Shown here in pieces: positions 9,405 through 17,855 of a stretch of DNA of 41,328 bases. Source of the stretch: Lactobacillaceae bacterium (GTDB lineage: Bacteria; Bacillota; Bacilli; Lactobacillales; Lactobacillaceae); the NCBI GenBank assembly GCA_031289015.1, contig JAITQG010000002.1, forward strand, positions 1 to 41,328. Reading direction: 5' to 3'. The notes under the pieces were generated by a model. It saw only the letters and a program-made list of their open reading frames with translations. It was not told where the DNA came from and searched no databases. Made by a program: the position numbers and the translations under genes. The number at the start of each line of letters is the position of its first letter. The stretch's first letter is position 1.

Positions 9405-9686
9405 ATGATCATCGCTTTGTTTATCTTATTCATCGCCCTAACCACAGGTATCGGCTACTACCTACTAAAACACCGAAAAACCGGCTTCATGGGCATGGAA
9501 CCCCGCGTCATCAAAGGCGTAACAACCTTCTTTGGCTGGACCTTCATGAGCTTAGGGGTCGCCACAGCCGTCAGTGCCTTAATCTTTGGCACAAAACCAT
9601 GGCCAACCCTGATTTTTATTTTATTAGCCTCGATCTCCACCGCCTTATTACCTATGATTTACGCGCCATTACTGTATCGGAAGTAG
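9405..9686 (+). CDS. Small membrane protein, about three helices, unknown function
   Basis: 93 residues: IIALFILFIALTTGIGYYLL, then a polar linker (KHRKTGFMGMEPRVIKG), then two hydrophobic segments (FFGWTFMSLGVATAVSALIF; TLIFILLASISTALLPMIY). An AAAGAGGA ribosome site precedes the ATG. Codon choice is unusually C-rich at third positions (ATC, GCC, ACC) compared with the pnt genes nearby, which may reflect recent acquisition along with the hairpin DNA just upstream. No family recognised. Confidence 0.65.
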   Translation: MIIALFILFIALTTGIGYYLLKHRKTGFMGMEPRVIKGVTTFFGWTFMSLGVATAVSALIFGTKPWPTLIFILLASISTALLPMIYAPLLYRK

Positions 9687-9725
9687 ATGCGCACAGACTG
9701 GTGTGATAACATTCATGGATATTTC

Positions 9726-9753
9726 ATGACATTTATTTCAATTACTGTATAAT
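9726..9753 (+). promoter_or_regulatory. Putative promoter of the universal stress protein gene
   Basis: ATGACA at 9726-9731 and TATAAT at 9748-9753 with a 16-base spacer, about 38 bases before the start codon. Confidence 0.5.
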
Positions 9754-9791
9754 AGTATTTATAAAGTAAGCCTTTTGAGGAGGAACAAATT

Positions 9792-10241
9792 ATGACGACA
9801 GATTTGAACTACAACAACATTTTAATTCCGGTGGATGGATCTAAAGAAGCTGAAGCCGCTTTGGCTAAGGCAATTCAAGTAGCAAAGCGTAACAACCAAG
9901 CTACGTTGCACATCTTGCACGTTATCGATACGCGCGCTTTCCAAAACGTTGCTGATTTTAAGACAACTATGGTTGAGCAAGTTGCTGAAACTGCTAAGAA
10001 GACTTTGGATGCATACTTGCAACAAGCCAAGGATGCTGGTGTTGAAAACGCTGAATATACAATTGAGTATGGTTCACCAAAGGACATTATCGCCCATCAA
10101 GCACCTGCCAAGTTGGACATTGATTTGATTATGATCGGTGCGACTGGGTTGAATGCAATCGAGCGTTTGTTGATTGGTTCAGTTACTGAATATGTAACGC
10201 GGACTGCTAAGGTTGACACTTTGATTGTGCGTGTTGGCTAA
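9792..10241 (+). CDS. Universal stress protein, UspA family
   Basis: 149 residues, a single Usp domain. NILIPVDGSKEAEAALAKAI at the N-terminus and the ATP-binding pattern G-x2-G-x9-G-S in IGATGLNAIERLLIGSVTEYV near the C-terminus indicate the nucleotide-binding type. Soluble, cytoplasmic. The GAGGAGGA ribosome site is strong and codons are optimal-looking, consistent with high expression. It has its own promoter and terminator, so it is monocistronic. Confidence 0.93.
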   Translation: MTTDLNYNNILIPVDGSKEAEAALAKAIQVAKRNNQATLHILHVIDTRAFQNVADFKTTMVEQVAETAKKTLDAYLQQAKDAGVENAEYTIEYGSPKDIIAHQAPAKLDIDLIMIGATGLNAIERLLIGSVTEYVTRTAKVDTLIVRVG

Positions 10242-10257
10242 ACAAATCCGTAATTAA

Positions 10258-10296
10258 GAGGGAGTTAATTGGCAATTGCTGATTAACTTCCTTTTT
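10258..10296 (+). terminator. Rho-independent terminator
   Basis: GGGAGTTAAT ... ATTAACTTCC with one bulge, followed by a T run, after the stress-protein gene. Confidence 0.8.
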
Positions 10297-10409
10297 GTAT
10301 GTAAAAAATATCTGATAATTAGGATGATTATCTTTTTTAGTATGGCGTTGTATATGTTAAACTATATTTGTATGATTATTTTGCTATTTTTTACACACGG
10401 GAGATTAAT

Positions 10410-11564
10410 ATGTCTGTTAGCGTAGGAATTTTAAATGATACGGCGGGGCTAGAACAACGTGTTGTGGCCACACCGGAATCAGTTGTTCGACTAAAAAAAG
10501 CTGGGTTCGATGTGTTAGTCGAAACTGGCGCAGGAGCAGGGGCTTACTTTGCCGATGATTTGTATACTGAAGCCGGCGCAACGGTGGTAGATCGTGCAAC
10601 CACTTTGCAAGCCAATGTAGTGATGTCAATTAGTGACAAAGCTACTTTAGCTGATTTAGCGACTTCACTGAAGGATCAATGGCTCGTTGGCCTGCTTGGC
10701 TCAATGGGTGATGATGAGTTGGCGGCTAAGTATGCCCAGCTCAACACTGCTAATGGCGTGACGGCGGTTGACATTACTCGCTTGCCACGACAATTGTCGA
10801 TGGCCCAATCAATGGATGCCATGACATCACAAAATTCAGTTACGGGTTACAAGGCAGTCATTTTGGCCGCTGATAGTTTTCCTAAGTTCTTGCCAATGAT
10901 GACGACGGCGGCTGGAACTGTCCGGCCGGCCCGCGTTTTGATTTTGGGAGCTGGGATTGCTGGTTTGCAAGCGATTGGTACGGCCAAGCGGTTGGGTGCC
11001 GTGGTAACCGCTTATGACGTGCGACCTGCTTCAAAAGAAGAAGTGCAATCGTTGGGTGCTAAGTTCTTAGATATTTCAGCTGGTTTGTCAGAAGGTCAAG
11101 GTGAGGGTGGTTATGCCCGTAAGTTGACCGCTGAAGAAGCCGCCGCCCAACAAGCTGCGGTTGATGCAGCTGCAGCCAACTTTGACATCATCATTACGAC
11201 GGCCCAAGTGCCTGGTCGTAAGCCACCAGTGCTGTTGACCAGTGCGGGGGTGGCCAATATGGGTGCCGGTTCAGTCATTGTTGACTGTGGGGCTTCTGAT
11301 TTGGGTGGTAACGTTGAAGGTTCAAAGCCAAATGACACAGTAGAAATTGACGGCGTTAAAATTATTGGGGCACCGAGCTTGCCTAGCCAAACACCGACTG
11401 TTTCATCAGCGTTGTTGGCCCGTAATTTCGCGGATGTCATTTCACACTTCTTGGTTGAAGATGCTCTGGTCATTCGCCCTGAAGAAGAATTGGATGCTGC
11501 TTTGATTCCGGGGACAAGCGTGGTTGAAGCGCCTGTTGCCGTGGAAGTTAAAGAAGGAGAATAA
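10410..11564 (+). CDS. pntA: NAD(P) transhydrogenase alpha subunit part 1 (NAD-binding domain I)
   Basis: 384 residues from the ATG at 10410, which follows GGGAGATTA; an earlier in-frame start at 10368 adds an unlikely hydrophobic leader. The AlaDh/PNT fold is evident: VGILNDTAGLEQRVVATPESV, the Rossmann motif ILGAGIAGLQAIGTAKRLGA with YDVRP, and the C-terminal IIVDCGASDLGGN. It binds NAD(H) and passes hydride to the PntB NADP domain, coupled to proton flow. The alpha subunit is split, as in Rhodospirillum-type three-gene systems. First gene of a tight three-gene operon. Confidence 0.95.
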   Translation: MSVSVGILNDTAGLEQRVVATPESVVRLKKAGFDVLVETGAGAGAYFADDLYTEAGATVVDRATTLQANVVMSISDKATLADLATSLKDQWLVGLLGSMGDDELAAKYAQLNTANGVTAVDITRLPRQLSMAQSMDAMTSQNSVTGYKAVILAADSFPKFLPMMTTAAGTVRPARVLILGAGIAGLQAIGTAKRLGAVVTAYDVRPASKEEVQSLGAKFLDISAGLSEGQGEGGYARKLTAEEAAAQQAAVDAAAANFDIIITTAQVPGRKPPVLLTSAGVANMGAGSVIVDCGASDLGGNVEGSKPNDTVEIDGVKIIGAPSLPSQTPTVSSALLARNFADVISHFLVEDALVIRPEEELDAALIPGTSVVEAPVAVEVKEGE

Positions 11565-11567
11565 ATA

Positions 11568-11882
11568 ATGTCAACAATGGTTATTGCAATTACGCTATTT
11601 ATTTTAGCGTTAATTATTGGGGTTACAGTGATCGGGCGCGTGCCAGCAACTTTGCACACGCCATTGATGTCAGGCGCTAACTCAATTCACGGCGTGGTTT
11701 TGGTCGGAGTTATCATCGTGGCGGCTGAATCAAACACAGTTTTGTCATACGTATTGATTTTCTTGGCAGCTTTATTGGGTACAATCAACGTTGTCGGTGG
11801 GTACGTGGTTACTGACCGGATGCTTGATATGTTTAAGCCTAAGCCTGAAAAAACTGACGATAAGAATGGCGGTGAAGCATAA
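11568..11882 (+). CDS. pntAB: NAD(P) transhydrogenase alpha subunit part 2 (membrane domain)
   Basis: 104 residues, three to four membrane helices (VIAITLFILALIIGVTVIG; GVVLVGVIIVAA; VLIFLAALLGTINVVGGYVV) with the typical TPLMSGANSIHG motif. It forms part of the proton channel with PntB. It starts three bases after pntA stops and its stop TAA shares a base with the next ATG, so translation is probably coupled. Confidence 0.95.
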   Translation: MSTMVIAITLFILALIIGVTVIGRVPATLHTPLMSGANSIHGVVLVGVIIVAAESNTVLSYVLIFLAALLGTINVVGGYVVTDRMLDMFKPKPEKTDDKNGGEA

Positions 11883-13330
11883 TGAATACGAATTTTTTCA
11901 CTGCTAATTTAGATACGATTGCTTGGTTTGTTTACTTGTTGGCGTCAATCCTCTTTATTCAAGGGTTGCGCTACATGAACAGTCCTAAAACAGCGCGTAA
12001 AGGTAACTTTGTCTCAATTACTGGGATGATCGTTGCCTCAGTCATGGCGTGTATCAATTCCGCTGCCACCGGCTTTAATTCTGGGTTAGCCCTAGCCGTT
12101 TTGGCTGCTGGAATTATTATCGGGGCCGTGATTGGGGTTATCTCAGCTAAGCGCGTGCACATGACGGCGATGCCACAATTGGTTAGTTTGTTTAATACCG
12201 TTGGTGGTGGGGCGGCTGCATTGGTGGCCATCAATGATGCATTGTCACCAGTTAAAGACGGTTCAATGGGCCATACTGTGCCTGGTTTGATTTCAGCCGT
12301 GTTGGGCATTGCGATTGGATGTATTACATTCTCTGGTTCGTTAATTGCCGCTGGTAAGCTCCAAGGGATTGTGAGTGGTTCTGCCGTACGGATTCCATTG
12401 AAGCGCGTGATTGACATCGTTTCAATCGCTGGAATTGTCTTCTTTGCTTACATGGTTGTGGCTGGTCAAAGCTTTGGTTACCCAGTTTGGTTGCCAGTTG
12501 TGATGATCTGCGTTTTCGCTTTGATTATTGGGTTGACGTTTGCTTTGCCAATTGGTGGAGCTGACATGCCCGTGGTTATTTCAGTTTTGAACGCATGTAC
12601 TGGTACAGCCGTGGCCATGGCTGGGTTCGTGATCAATAACTTGGTCATGATCGTTGCTGGCGCCTTGGTTGGAGCCGCGGGAGCCATCTTGTCATTGTTG
12701 ATGGCCAAGGCGATGAATCGTTCATTGCTGAGTGTCTTGGGCGGTGGCTTTGGGGATACTTCAGGAGCCACTGACGATGCTGGTCCAGCTGGTGATGCTG
12801 CCCCATTGCGCGAGACTTCTGCCGATGATTTGGCTGTGCAATTAGCCTATGCCAATTCAGTGATCATCGTGCCTGGTTACGGACTTGCCGTGGCCGGTGC
12901 ACAACATGAAATTGCTGATTTGACTAAGTTGCTTGAAGGCAAGGGTGTGGATGTGAAGTTTGCGATCCACCCAGTGGCTGGTCGGATGCCTGGTCACATG
13001 AACGTGTTGTTGGCCGAAGCAAATATTCCGTATGAAAAGTTATTAGATATGGATGACATCAATCCATTGTTCCCAACGGCTGACGTTGCGTTAGTTGTTG
13101 GAGCCAATGACGTTACCAATCCAGCTGCTCGTCGTCAAGGAACCCCAATTTCTGGGATGCCAATCTTGGACGTCGATGCTGCTAAGGCGGCTGTCGTGGT
13201 TAAGCGTGGGCGTGGTAAGGGTTATGCCGGCATTGAAAATGAATTGTACGGTTTGCCTGGTACCTCAATGTTGTACGGGGATGCCAAGAAGGTGGTTGCT
13301 GACGTAATCGCCGCAGTTAAAGAGCTATAG
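11882..13330 (+). CDS. pntB: NAD(P) transhydrogenase beta subunit
   Basis: 482 residues: about nine membrane helices over residues 1-280, then the soluble NADP-binding domain III (IIVPGYGLAVAGAQHEIADL, HPVAGRMPGHMNVLLAEANIPY, VGANDVTNPAAR, KRGRGKGYAGIENEL). All expected motifs are present and length is typical. The complex uses the proton-motive force to reduce NADP with NADH, or runs in reverse, which would be useful to a heterofermenter balancing NADH and NADPH from the phosphoketolase route (inference). A terminator follows. Confidence 0.96.
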   Translation: MNTNFFTANLDTIAWFVYLLASILFIQGLRYMNSPKTARKGNFVSITGMIVASVMACINSAATGFNSGLALAVLAAGIIIGAVIGVISAKRVHMTAMPQLVSLFNTVGGGAAALVAINDALSPVKDGSMGHTVPGLISAVLGIAIGCITFSGSLIAAGKLQGIVSGSAVRIPLKRVIDIVSIAGIVFFAYMVVAGQSFGYPVWLPVVMICVFALIIGLTFALPIGGADMPVVISVLNACTGTAVAMAGFVINNLVMIVAGALVGAAGAILSLLMAKAMNRSLLSVLGGGFGDTSGATDDAGPAGDAAPLRETSADDLAVQLAYANSVIIVPGYGLAVAGAQHEIADLTKLLEGKGVDVKFAIHPVAGRMPGHMNVLLAEANIPYEKLLDMDDINPLFPTADVALVVGANDVTNPAARRQGTPISGMPILDVDAAKAAVVVKRGRGKGYAGIENELYGLPGTSMLYGDAKKVVADVIAAVKEL

Positions 13331-13345
13331 ACGTTAAAATTTTCT

Positions 13346-13390
13346 AAAAAAGGTAGAGGTTCTGGTAAAACGGGGTCATCTGCCTTTTTG
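13346..13390 (+). terminator. Terminator of the pnt operon
   Basis: AAAAAAGGTAGA and TCTGCCTTTTT pair (one G-T) around a 20-base loop, then T residues. Confidence 0.75.
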
Positions 13391-13474
13391 TTTTATGCAA
13401 AAAGCTACAAATTAGTATATGATTGAAGATGAATATGCTGAGGATGAAACTCGCAGAAGAGGTAGGAGAAGTCT

Positions 13475-14671
13475 ATGGAATTACCATTAGTTGCATCAGC
13501 GCTGACTAACAGTTTAGGGGCAAGTATCATTGGAACGGTTGGCAATCCCGCTGCCATTATCACTATTACATTGCCTGACGAGGTCCAAATTCAACCTGAA
13601 GTCGACGCATCAGGTAATTTTATTGTGCAAATTGACTTGAAGCACTCGGTGGGAATCGCTGAAGTCGTCGCCGTTTTGCCCGATGATTTAGATTCATGGA
13701 CGAAAATCGAAGTGACGATGAAATCACCCAAGCCAATTGTAACAGCTTTGATTTCAACGCAAGGGAATACGCGGGTCTTGGAAGGCTCGGTTAATCAAGC
13801 CGGACTCTATGTCGAAGTGTTGGTCCCAGAAAATCCGCATCCAATCCAAGTGCCAGTAGATGAACGCTTAGAATTTGCGTTGCCGATTCCAATTGAATTG
13901 CAACCTAAAGATCTCAAGTTGTCAGCCATGAATCCGATTACGGGTGAAAAAATCGAAGTGCCAGTGGACTTGGGTGTGACGACCAAGACAATGACGATTC
14001 CGATTTTAACGGATGAAATGATTGCCAATTATTCAATTGAAGCTGAAAAGCGCCGGGCTGCTCAACTGGCGCACGATCAACGTTTGATGAATGCCGCCAT
14101 CGAAAAAGAAGCCTTCGTGACGTCAATTGTCGACACAATTGTGATTAATTCTGGGGCGACGATTGAACCCCAATCAGTAGCAGAACCGGTGAGTGAGGCA
14201 AGTGCTGCGCCAGTTGTGGAAGCATCCCAAGCTGAGGTGGTGCAACCAACTGAGCCAGTGGAACCAGAAGTTTTGACCCTAGCCAATTCAACTCCAGTGG
14301 TACCAGAAATCATGGAACCAACGCCGGTTGAACCAAGTGCTGTCGAAGCGACTCCTGAGGTTCAAACTGAAGAAGTTGAAACATCAGCGGTTGAAGCAAG
14401 TGCCATTGAGGCAGATGCAGATGTTGTTGAATCAACAGAACCTGCTGCATCTTCTGCGGCTACTGAAGCTACAGAGGCTACTGAAGTTACCGAAGCGGCT
14501 TCAACTGCCGAAACAGATGCAACGGAAACAGCTGATGCCAAAGCCGTACCTGAAAATACGCCGGAAGCAGTTGTAACTGAACCGGTTGCATCACAACGGT
14601 TGCATCGTTCAGATCGCCAACCCAAAAAGCGCCGCGGATTCTTTAGTTGGTTATTCCGCCGCAAAAACTAA
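13475..14671 (+). CDS. Unrecognised protein: beta-domains, acidic Ala/Glu/Thr/Pro-rich linker, basic tail
   Basis: 398 residues after a good AGGAG site. Residues about 15-185 look like two successive Ig-like beta-sandwich modules (IIGTVGNPAAIITITLPDEV; VLEGSVNQAGLYVEVLVPEN). A charged helical stretch (EAEKRRAAQLAHDQRLMNAA, near 195) follows. Residues about 230-375 are low complexity: E, A, T, V, P and S only, including repeated TEATEAT. The end is very basic and aromatic: QPKKRRGFFSWLFRRKN. There is no signal peptide, no LPxTG and no clear membrane helix. The tail could bind membrane or nucleic acid. Family not recognised; the gene stands alone between two terminators. Confidence 0.75.
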   Translation: MELPLVASALTNSLGASIIGTVGNPAAIITITLPDEVQIQPEVDASGNFIVQIDLKHSVGIAEVVAVLPDDLDSWTKIEVTMKSPKPIVTALISTQGNTRVLEGSVNQAGLYVEVLVPENPHPIQVPVDERLEFALPIPIELQPKDLKLSAMNPITGEKIEVPVDLGVTTKTMTIPILTDEMIANYSIEAEKRRAAQLAHDQRLMNAAIEKEAFVTSIVDTIVINSGATIEPQSVAEPVSEASAAPVVEASQAEVVQPTEPVEPEVLTLANSTPVVPEIMEPTPVEPSAVEATPEVQTEEVETSAVEASAIEADADVVESTEPAASSAATEATEATEVTEAASTAETDATETADAKAVPENTPEAVVTEPVASQRLHRSDRQPKKRRGFFSWLFRRKN

Positions 14672-14684
14672 TTTAAGCTCCATT

Positions 14685-14719
14685 GAAAAACACCTAACGA
14701 AATTGTTAGGTGTTTTCTT
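14685..14719. terminator. Bidirectional terminator between convergent genes
   Basis: AAAACACCTAAC, GAAATT loop and GTTAGGTGTTTT, a 12-bp perfect stem, shared by the genes ending at 14671 and 14722. Confidence 0.9.
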
Positions 14720-14721
14720 TG

Positions 14722-15318
14722 TTATGATGCGATGCGATGGAATTTTACGCTATATGCCAAAACGTGCGAATCGTCATTGGCATTTTCAACCGTGTAGACA
14801 CTCTGCACATGCCCGCTTAAAGCCCCTTGATCAGTATTGGTAATCACGCGCTTCACCACCGTTTTATGTGGGGGGATCGTGGTATACATTAGGCTACTGT
14901 GGGATTCTACCTTGTTACGCCAGCGTTGGTTGGGGAATTCCCAATACCAATCATCGGCATAGCCATAGACACCTTCTTGAATCCCAATTTTAATCGATTC
15001 AGAATTGGGATTCGTCAACATGATTTCAACCGTTGTGCGCGTGCCGTCGCCAGTTCCCTGGGGTCCAGTTGATGTTGAAAAATGGCATGATTCAAACGAA
15101 CCGGCCCATTGATTAGCATTGCTTGAGTTAATGGTATAGGTTTGTCGATCGTTGGCCCATTCACTATCAATGGCGCCGACCATTCGCTCGCTGACGGCTG
15201 GTTGCACCAAATCCGTATACGGGTGACTATCGGCGAAAACTGGCTGCACCATCATCCCAAGGGCACCAATTTGACTTGCTAAGAAGAGTGCTGCAACACT
15301 TCGCTTAAATTTCCACAT
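14722..15318 (-). CDS. Secreted protein of unknown function
   Basis: 198 residues. MWKFKRSVAALFLASQIGALGMMVQPVFA followed by DSHPY is a clear Sec signal peptide with an Ala-x-Ala-like cut near residue 29. The mature part (about 170 residues) is polar, Trp/Tyr-rich (GYADDWYWEFPNQRWRNKVE), with one Cys and a predicted beta-rich pattern; no cell-wall anchor is seen. The start at 15318 is chosen for the GAGGAATTAATT leader; an upstream in-frame ATG at 15354 would hide the signal peptide. Not recognised; possibly a small secreted binding protein. Confidence 0.7.
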   Translation of the reverse strand: MWKFKRSVAALFLASQIGALGMMVQPVFADSHPYTDLVQPAVSERMVGAIDSEWANDRQTYTINSSNANQWAGSFESCHFSTSTGPQGTGDGTRTTVEIMLTNPNSESIKIGIQEGVYGYADDWYWEFPNQRWRNKVESHSSLMYTTIPPHKTVVKRVITNTDQGALSGHVQSVYTVENANDDSHVLAYSVKFHRIAS

Positions 15319-15558
15319 AATTAATTCCTCTGTCTTTTTTGAATTGTTTCTCAACTATTCTTAGCATAAAGGATAGAGATAAGGATTGTTTGACGGTTAT
15401 CCTACGATTAATAGTTTAATCCATGAAATTATGAGCATGCTCCATTAATCAGTATTATTGAACAAATTCATTGTTTACTTTTTTTGAAGATGTTAAAGTT
15501 AAGGTAACTACTAATAGTATTCAAATAAACATTTCAGCTATAAAGGAGCTTGATAACA

Positions 15559-16698
15559 ATGAAATTCAATACCCAAGTTATTCACGGTGGTAATCAAATC
15601 GATCCTCGGACCGGTGCCGTTAATATGCCGATTTATCAAACAACCACCTACAAGCAGACAGTCTTGGGTGGTGGGGCTGAATGGGAATATACCCGTTCAG
15701 AAAATCCAACGCGGGCGGCCTTAGAACAATTGATGGCTGAATTAGAACATGGGACGGCTGGGTTTGCTTTTGCGTCTGGGATGAGTGCGATTCATAGTGT
15801 GATGAGCACGTTGTCAGCTGGCGATCACGTATTACTTGGCGATGATGTCTATGGTGGGACTTTCCGCTTAGTGAATACGATTTTATCACGCTTGGGAGTA
15901 GAGTTTGATCAAGTCAATATGACTGATTTGACGGCGGTGAGTGCCACCCTGAAGCCCAATACTAAAATGATTTTCTTGGAAACGCCAACTAATCCGTTGT
16001 TGAAACTAGCTGATATCCAAGCCCTGGCCGATATCGCGCATAACCATGGCGCAAAGTTGGGCATCGACAATACATTTGCTACACCGTATAACCAAAATCC
16101 ACTTGACTTAGGTGCTGATTTCGTCGCACATTCAGGGACTAAATATCTCGGTGGCCATTCTGACGTCCTTAGTGGCTTTGTGATTGTTAAAGACGCTGAT
16201 TTGAAGACGCAAATTAAGCACTTACAAATGTCAGTTGGAAGTGTTTTGGGCCCATCTGACAGTTATTTGGTCTTGCGGAGTTTGAAGACGTTTGCGTTGC
16301 GGATGAAGGCGCATAATGACAATGCAAGTGCGTTGTTTAAGTGGTTGGAAAAACAAGATAAAGTCGCTAAAATTTATTACCCTGGTGATGAAAATGCGGC
16401 CCAATTTAGTATTGCCAAAAAGCAAATGCGCGGCTTTAGTGGGATGATTTCTATTGAATTACAACCTGGGTTAGATATTAAAAAATTCGTGGAAAATCTC
16501 CAAATCTTTGCCTTGGCCGAAAGTCTCGGTGGCGTTGAAAGTTTGTTGGATGTGCCTGCAGTCATGACGCATGCATCAATTCCAGCTGACGTCCGGCATG
16601 CCCATGGAATTGCGGATGAATTGATTCGGCTTTCCGTTGGAATAGAAGATATTGAAGATTTGATTGCTGATTTGGAACAAGCATTTGCCTTGATCTAA
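15559..16698 (+). CDS. Cystathionine gamma/beta-lyase-type PLP enzyme (Cys/Met metabolism)
   Basis: 379 residues. Fold-type I Cys/Met enzyme: VIHGGNQIDPRTGAVNMPIYQTTTY, EYTRSENPTR, FASGMSAIHSVMS, the cofactor Asp in GIDNTFATPYNQNPL, and the PLP lysine in SGTKYLGGHSD (Lys195). Members cleave or form cystathionine; CGL, CBL and gamma-synthase activities are not separable by eye. No sulfur-pathway partner gene is adjacent. The ATG at 15559 follows AAAGGAG at optimal distance; an in-frame TTG at 15550 overlaps that site. Own terminator follows. Confidence 0.88.
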   Translation: MKFNTQVIHGGNQIDPRTGAVNMPIYQTTTYKQTVLGGGAEWEYTRSENPTRAALEQLMAELEHGTAGFAFASGMSAIHSVMSTLSAGDHVLLGDDVYGGTFRLVNTILSRLGVEFDQVNMTDLTAVSATLKPNTKMIFLETPTNPLLKLADIQALADIAHNHGAKLGIDNTFATPYNQNPLDLGADFVAHSGTKYLGGHSDVLSGFVIVKDADLKTQIKHLQMSVGSVLGPSDSYLVLRSLKTFALRMKAHNDNASALFKWLEKQDKVAKIYYPGDENAAQFSIAKKQMRGFSGMISIELQPGLDIKKFVENLQIFALAESLGGVESLLDVPAVMTHASIPADVRHAHGIADELIRLSVGIEDIEDLIADLEQAFALI

Positions 16699-16727
16699 GC
16701 GCGGTTGCATACTGAAATTAATTGATC

Positions 16728-16760
16728 AAAAAAGGGTGACTGAGCAGTTACCCTTTTTTT
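16728..16760 (+). terminator. Rho-independent terminator
   Basis: AAAAAAGGGTGAC, TGAGCA loop, GTTACCCTTTTTTT after the cystathionine-lyase-type gene. Confidence 0.88.
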
Positions 16761-16877
16761 GTGGCGCTGGTAAAATAAGCTAGCTACAAGCCTAATTTCA
16801 ACGGTTATGGTTCGACTTTTAACCTTGGGATTTGGTAAGCTTGAATTAAAGCTATCTACTATAAGGAGACTTTCAGG

Positions 16878-17663
16878 ATGAATATGAAATATAGCATTAT
16901 CGGGGCAGCACTTGTCGTGGTGGGTGTCGGTATTGGCGCTGCGGGGACAATCTTAACCCAACCGCAACAAACCAACACCGAACTGACGGAACAACAAGCT
17001 AAGGCAATTAAAGAAAAGGCTGCCAAAGAAGGTGAACATCTCTCATATGCTGATCAAAAAGATTGGACGTTTGAAAGTGGGGATGCCCAATCACCAATTA
17101 ATATTGAAAGTAGTGACTTTACGGACATGGATGCCGGTAGTAATTTAGTATTTAATTACGACAACCATTTTGAAAATGTAGTCAACAATGGGCATGCCAT
17201 TGAAGCTGAAATTGGTGGGACGGCTGACATTGATGGCCGGACTTTTAATTTAGCCCAATTCCATTTCCATGCCGAAAGTGAACACACGATTAATCAAAAA
17301 CATACGCCGATTGAAGCCCATTTCGTTAATAAATCAGCAGATGGTCGGATTGCCGTTGTCGCGGTACTCCTTAAGTCTGGGGACGCGAATCCGGCTTTTC
17401 AAACGGTGCTTGATAATGTCGGTAAGAAAAAGGAAGCTGAACTCGACATTAACGAGTTGTTGCCAACCAACCACTCGTATTATCACTATAATGGGTCATT
17501 GACCACACCACCTTTGACTGAAAATGTTGAGTGGTATGTTTTGAAGCATCAAGTGGAAGTTTCACCTGCCCAAATCAAGGCCTTCCACAAATACTACACG
17601 CATAATAACCGTGATTTGCAAGCCCTCGATGCCCGCACCATCTTGGAATACAACGAAAATTAA
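16878..17663 (+). CDS. Alpha-class carbonic anhydrase, membrane-anchored or secreted
   Basis: 261 residues from ATG 16878 (a second ATG at 16884 is equally possible; AAGGAG lies before both). One hydrophobic N-terminal segment (IIGAALVVVGVGIGAAGTIL) is followed by a Gln/Lys/Glu-rich linker; no Cys, so not a lipoprotein. The catalytic domain shows QSPINI, the zinc ligands His129 and His131 in QFHFHAESEH and His148 in EAHFV, and the substrate-pocket SLTTPPLTE. It interconverts CO2 and bicarbonate outside the membrane. Alone between two terminators. Confidence 0.93.
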   Translation: MNMKYSIIGAALVVVGVGIGAAGTILTQPQQTNTELTEQQAKAIKEKAAKEGEHLSYADQKDWTFESGDAQSPINIESSDFTDMDAGSNLVFNYDNHFENVVNNGHAIEAEIGGTADIDGRTFNLAQFHFHAESEHTINQKHTPIEAHFVNKSADGRIAVVAVLLKSGDANPAFQTVLDNVGKKKEAELDINELLPTNHSYYHYNGSLTTPPLTENVEWYVLKHQVEVSPAQIKAFHKYYTHNNRDLQALDARTILEYNEN

Positions 17664-17668
17664 GCTTT

Positions 17669-17707
17669 AAAAACCTTGCTGTGGAATGGCCTGCGCAAGG
17701 TTTTTTT
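17669..17707 (+). terminator. Rho-independent terminator
   Basis: AAAAACCTTGC and GCAAGGTTTTTTT around a 13-base loop, just after the carbonic anhydrase. Confidence 0.85.
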
Positions 17708-17855
17708 GATGCCCTAATAATACAAACAACTGATATTAGCAACTTGAAGTTTTTCAATTTTTTTAAAAAAGACGATGGTGCTCATCCGTTTACAAACCAG
17801 TAATATACATAAAGAGAAAAGAAATTTTGTATAGATTCACGGGGGAGTAATGAAA

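Noticed and set aside
9049-9445. Six overlapping frames of 70-97 codons on both strands
   Set aside because: All arise from the palindromic GC-rich arms; the two strands give nearly the same peptides, which is expected for an inverted repeat.
14362-14664. 100-codon reverse frame inside the 13475 gene, and the 14328-14576 forward frame
   Set aside because: Shadows of the low-complexity E/A/T-rich coding region; composition follows from the true frame.
15360-15558. T-box or SAM-type leader before the cystathionine lyase-type gene
   Set aside because: No T-box consensus or SAM aptamer core; the region is too short and AT-rich.
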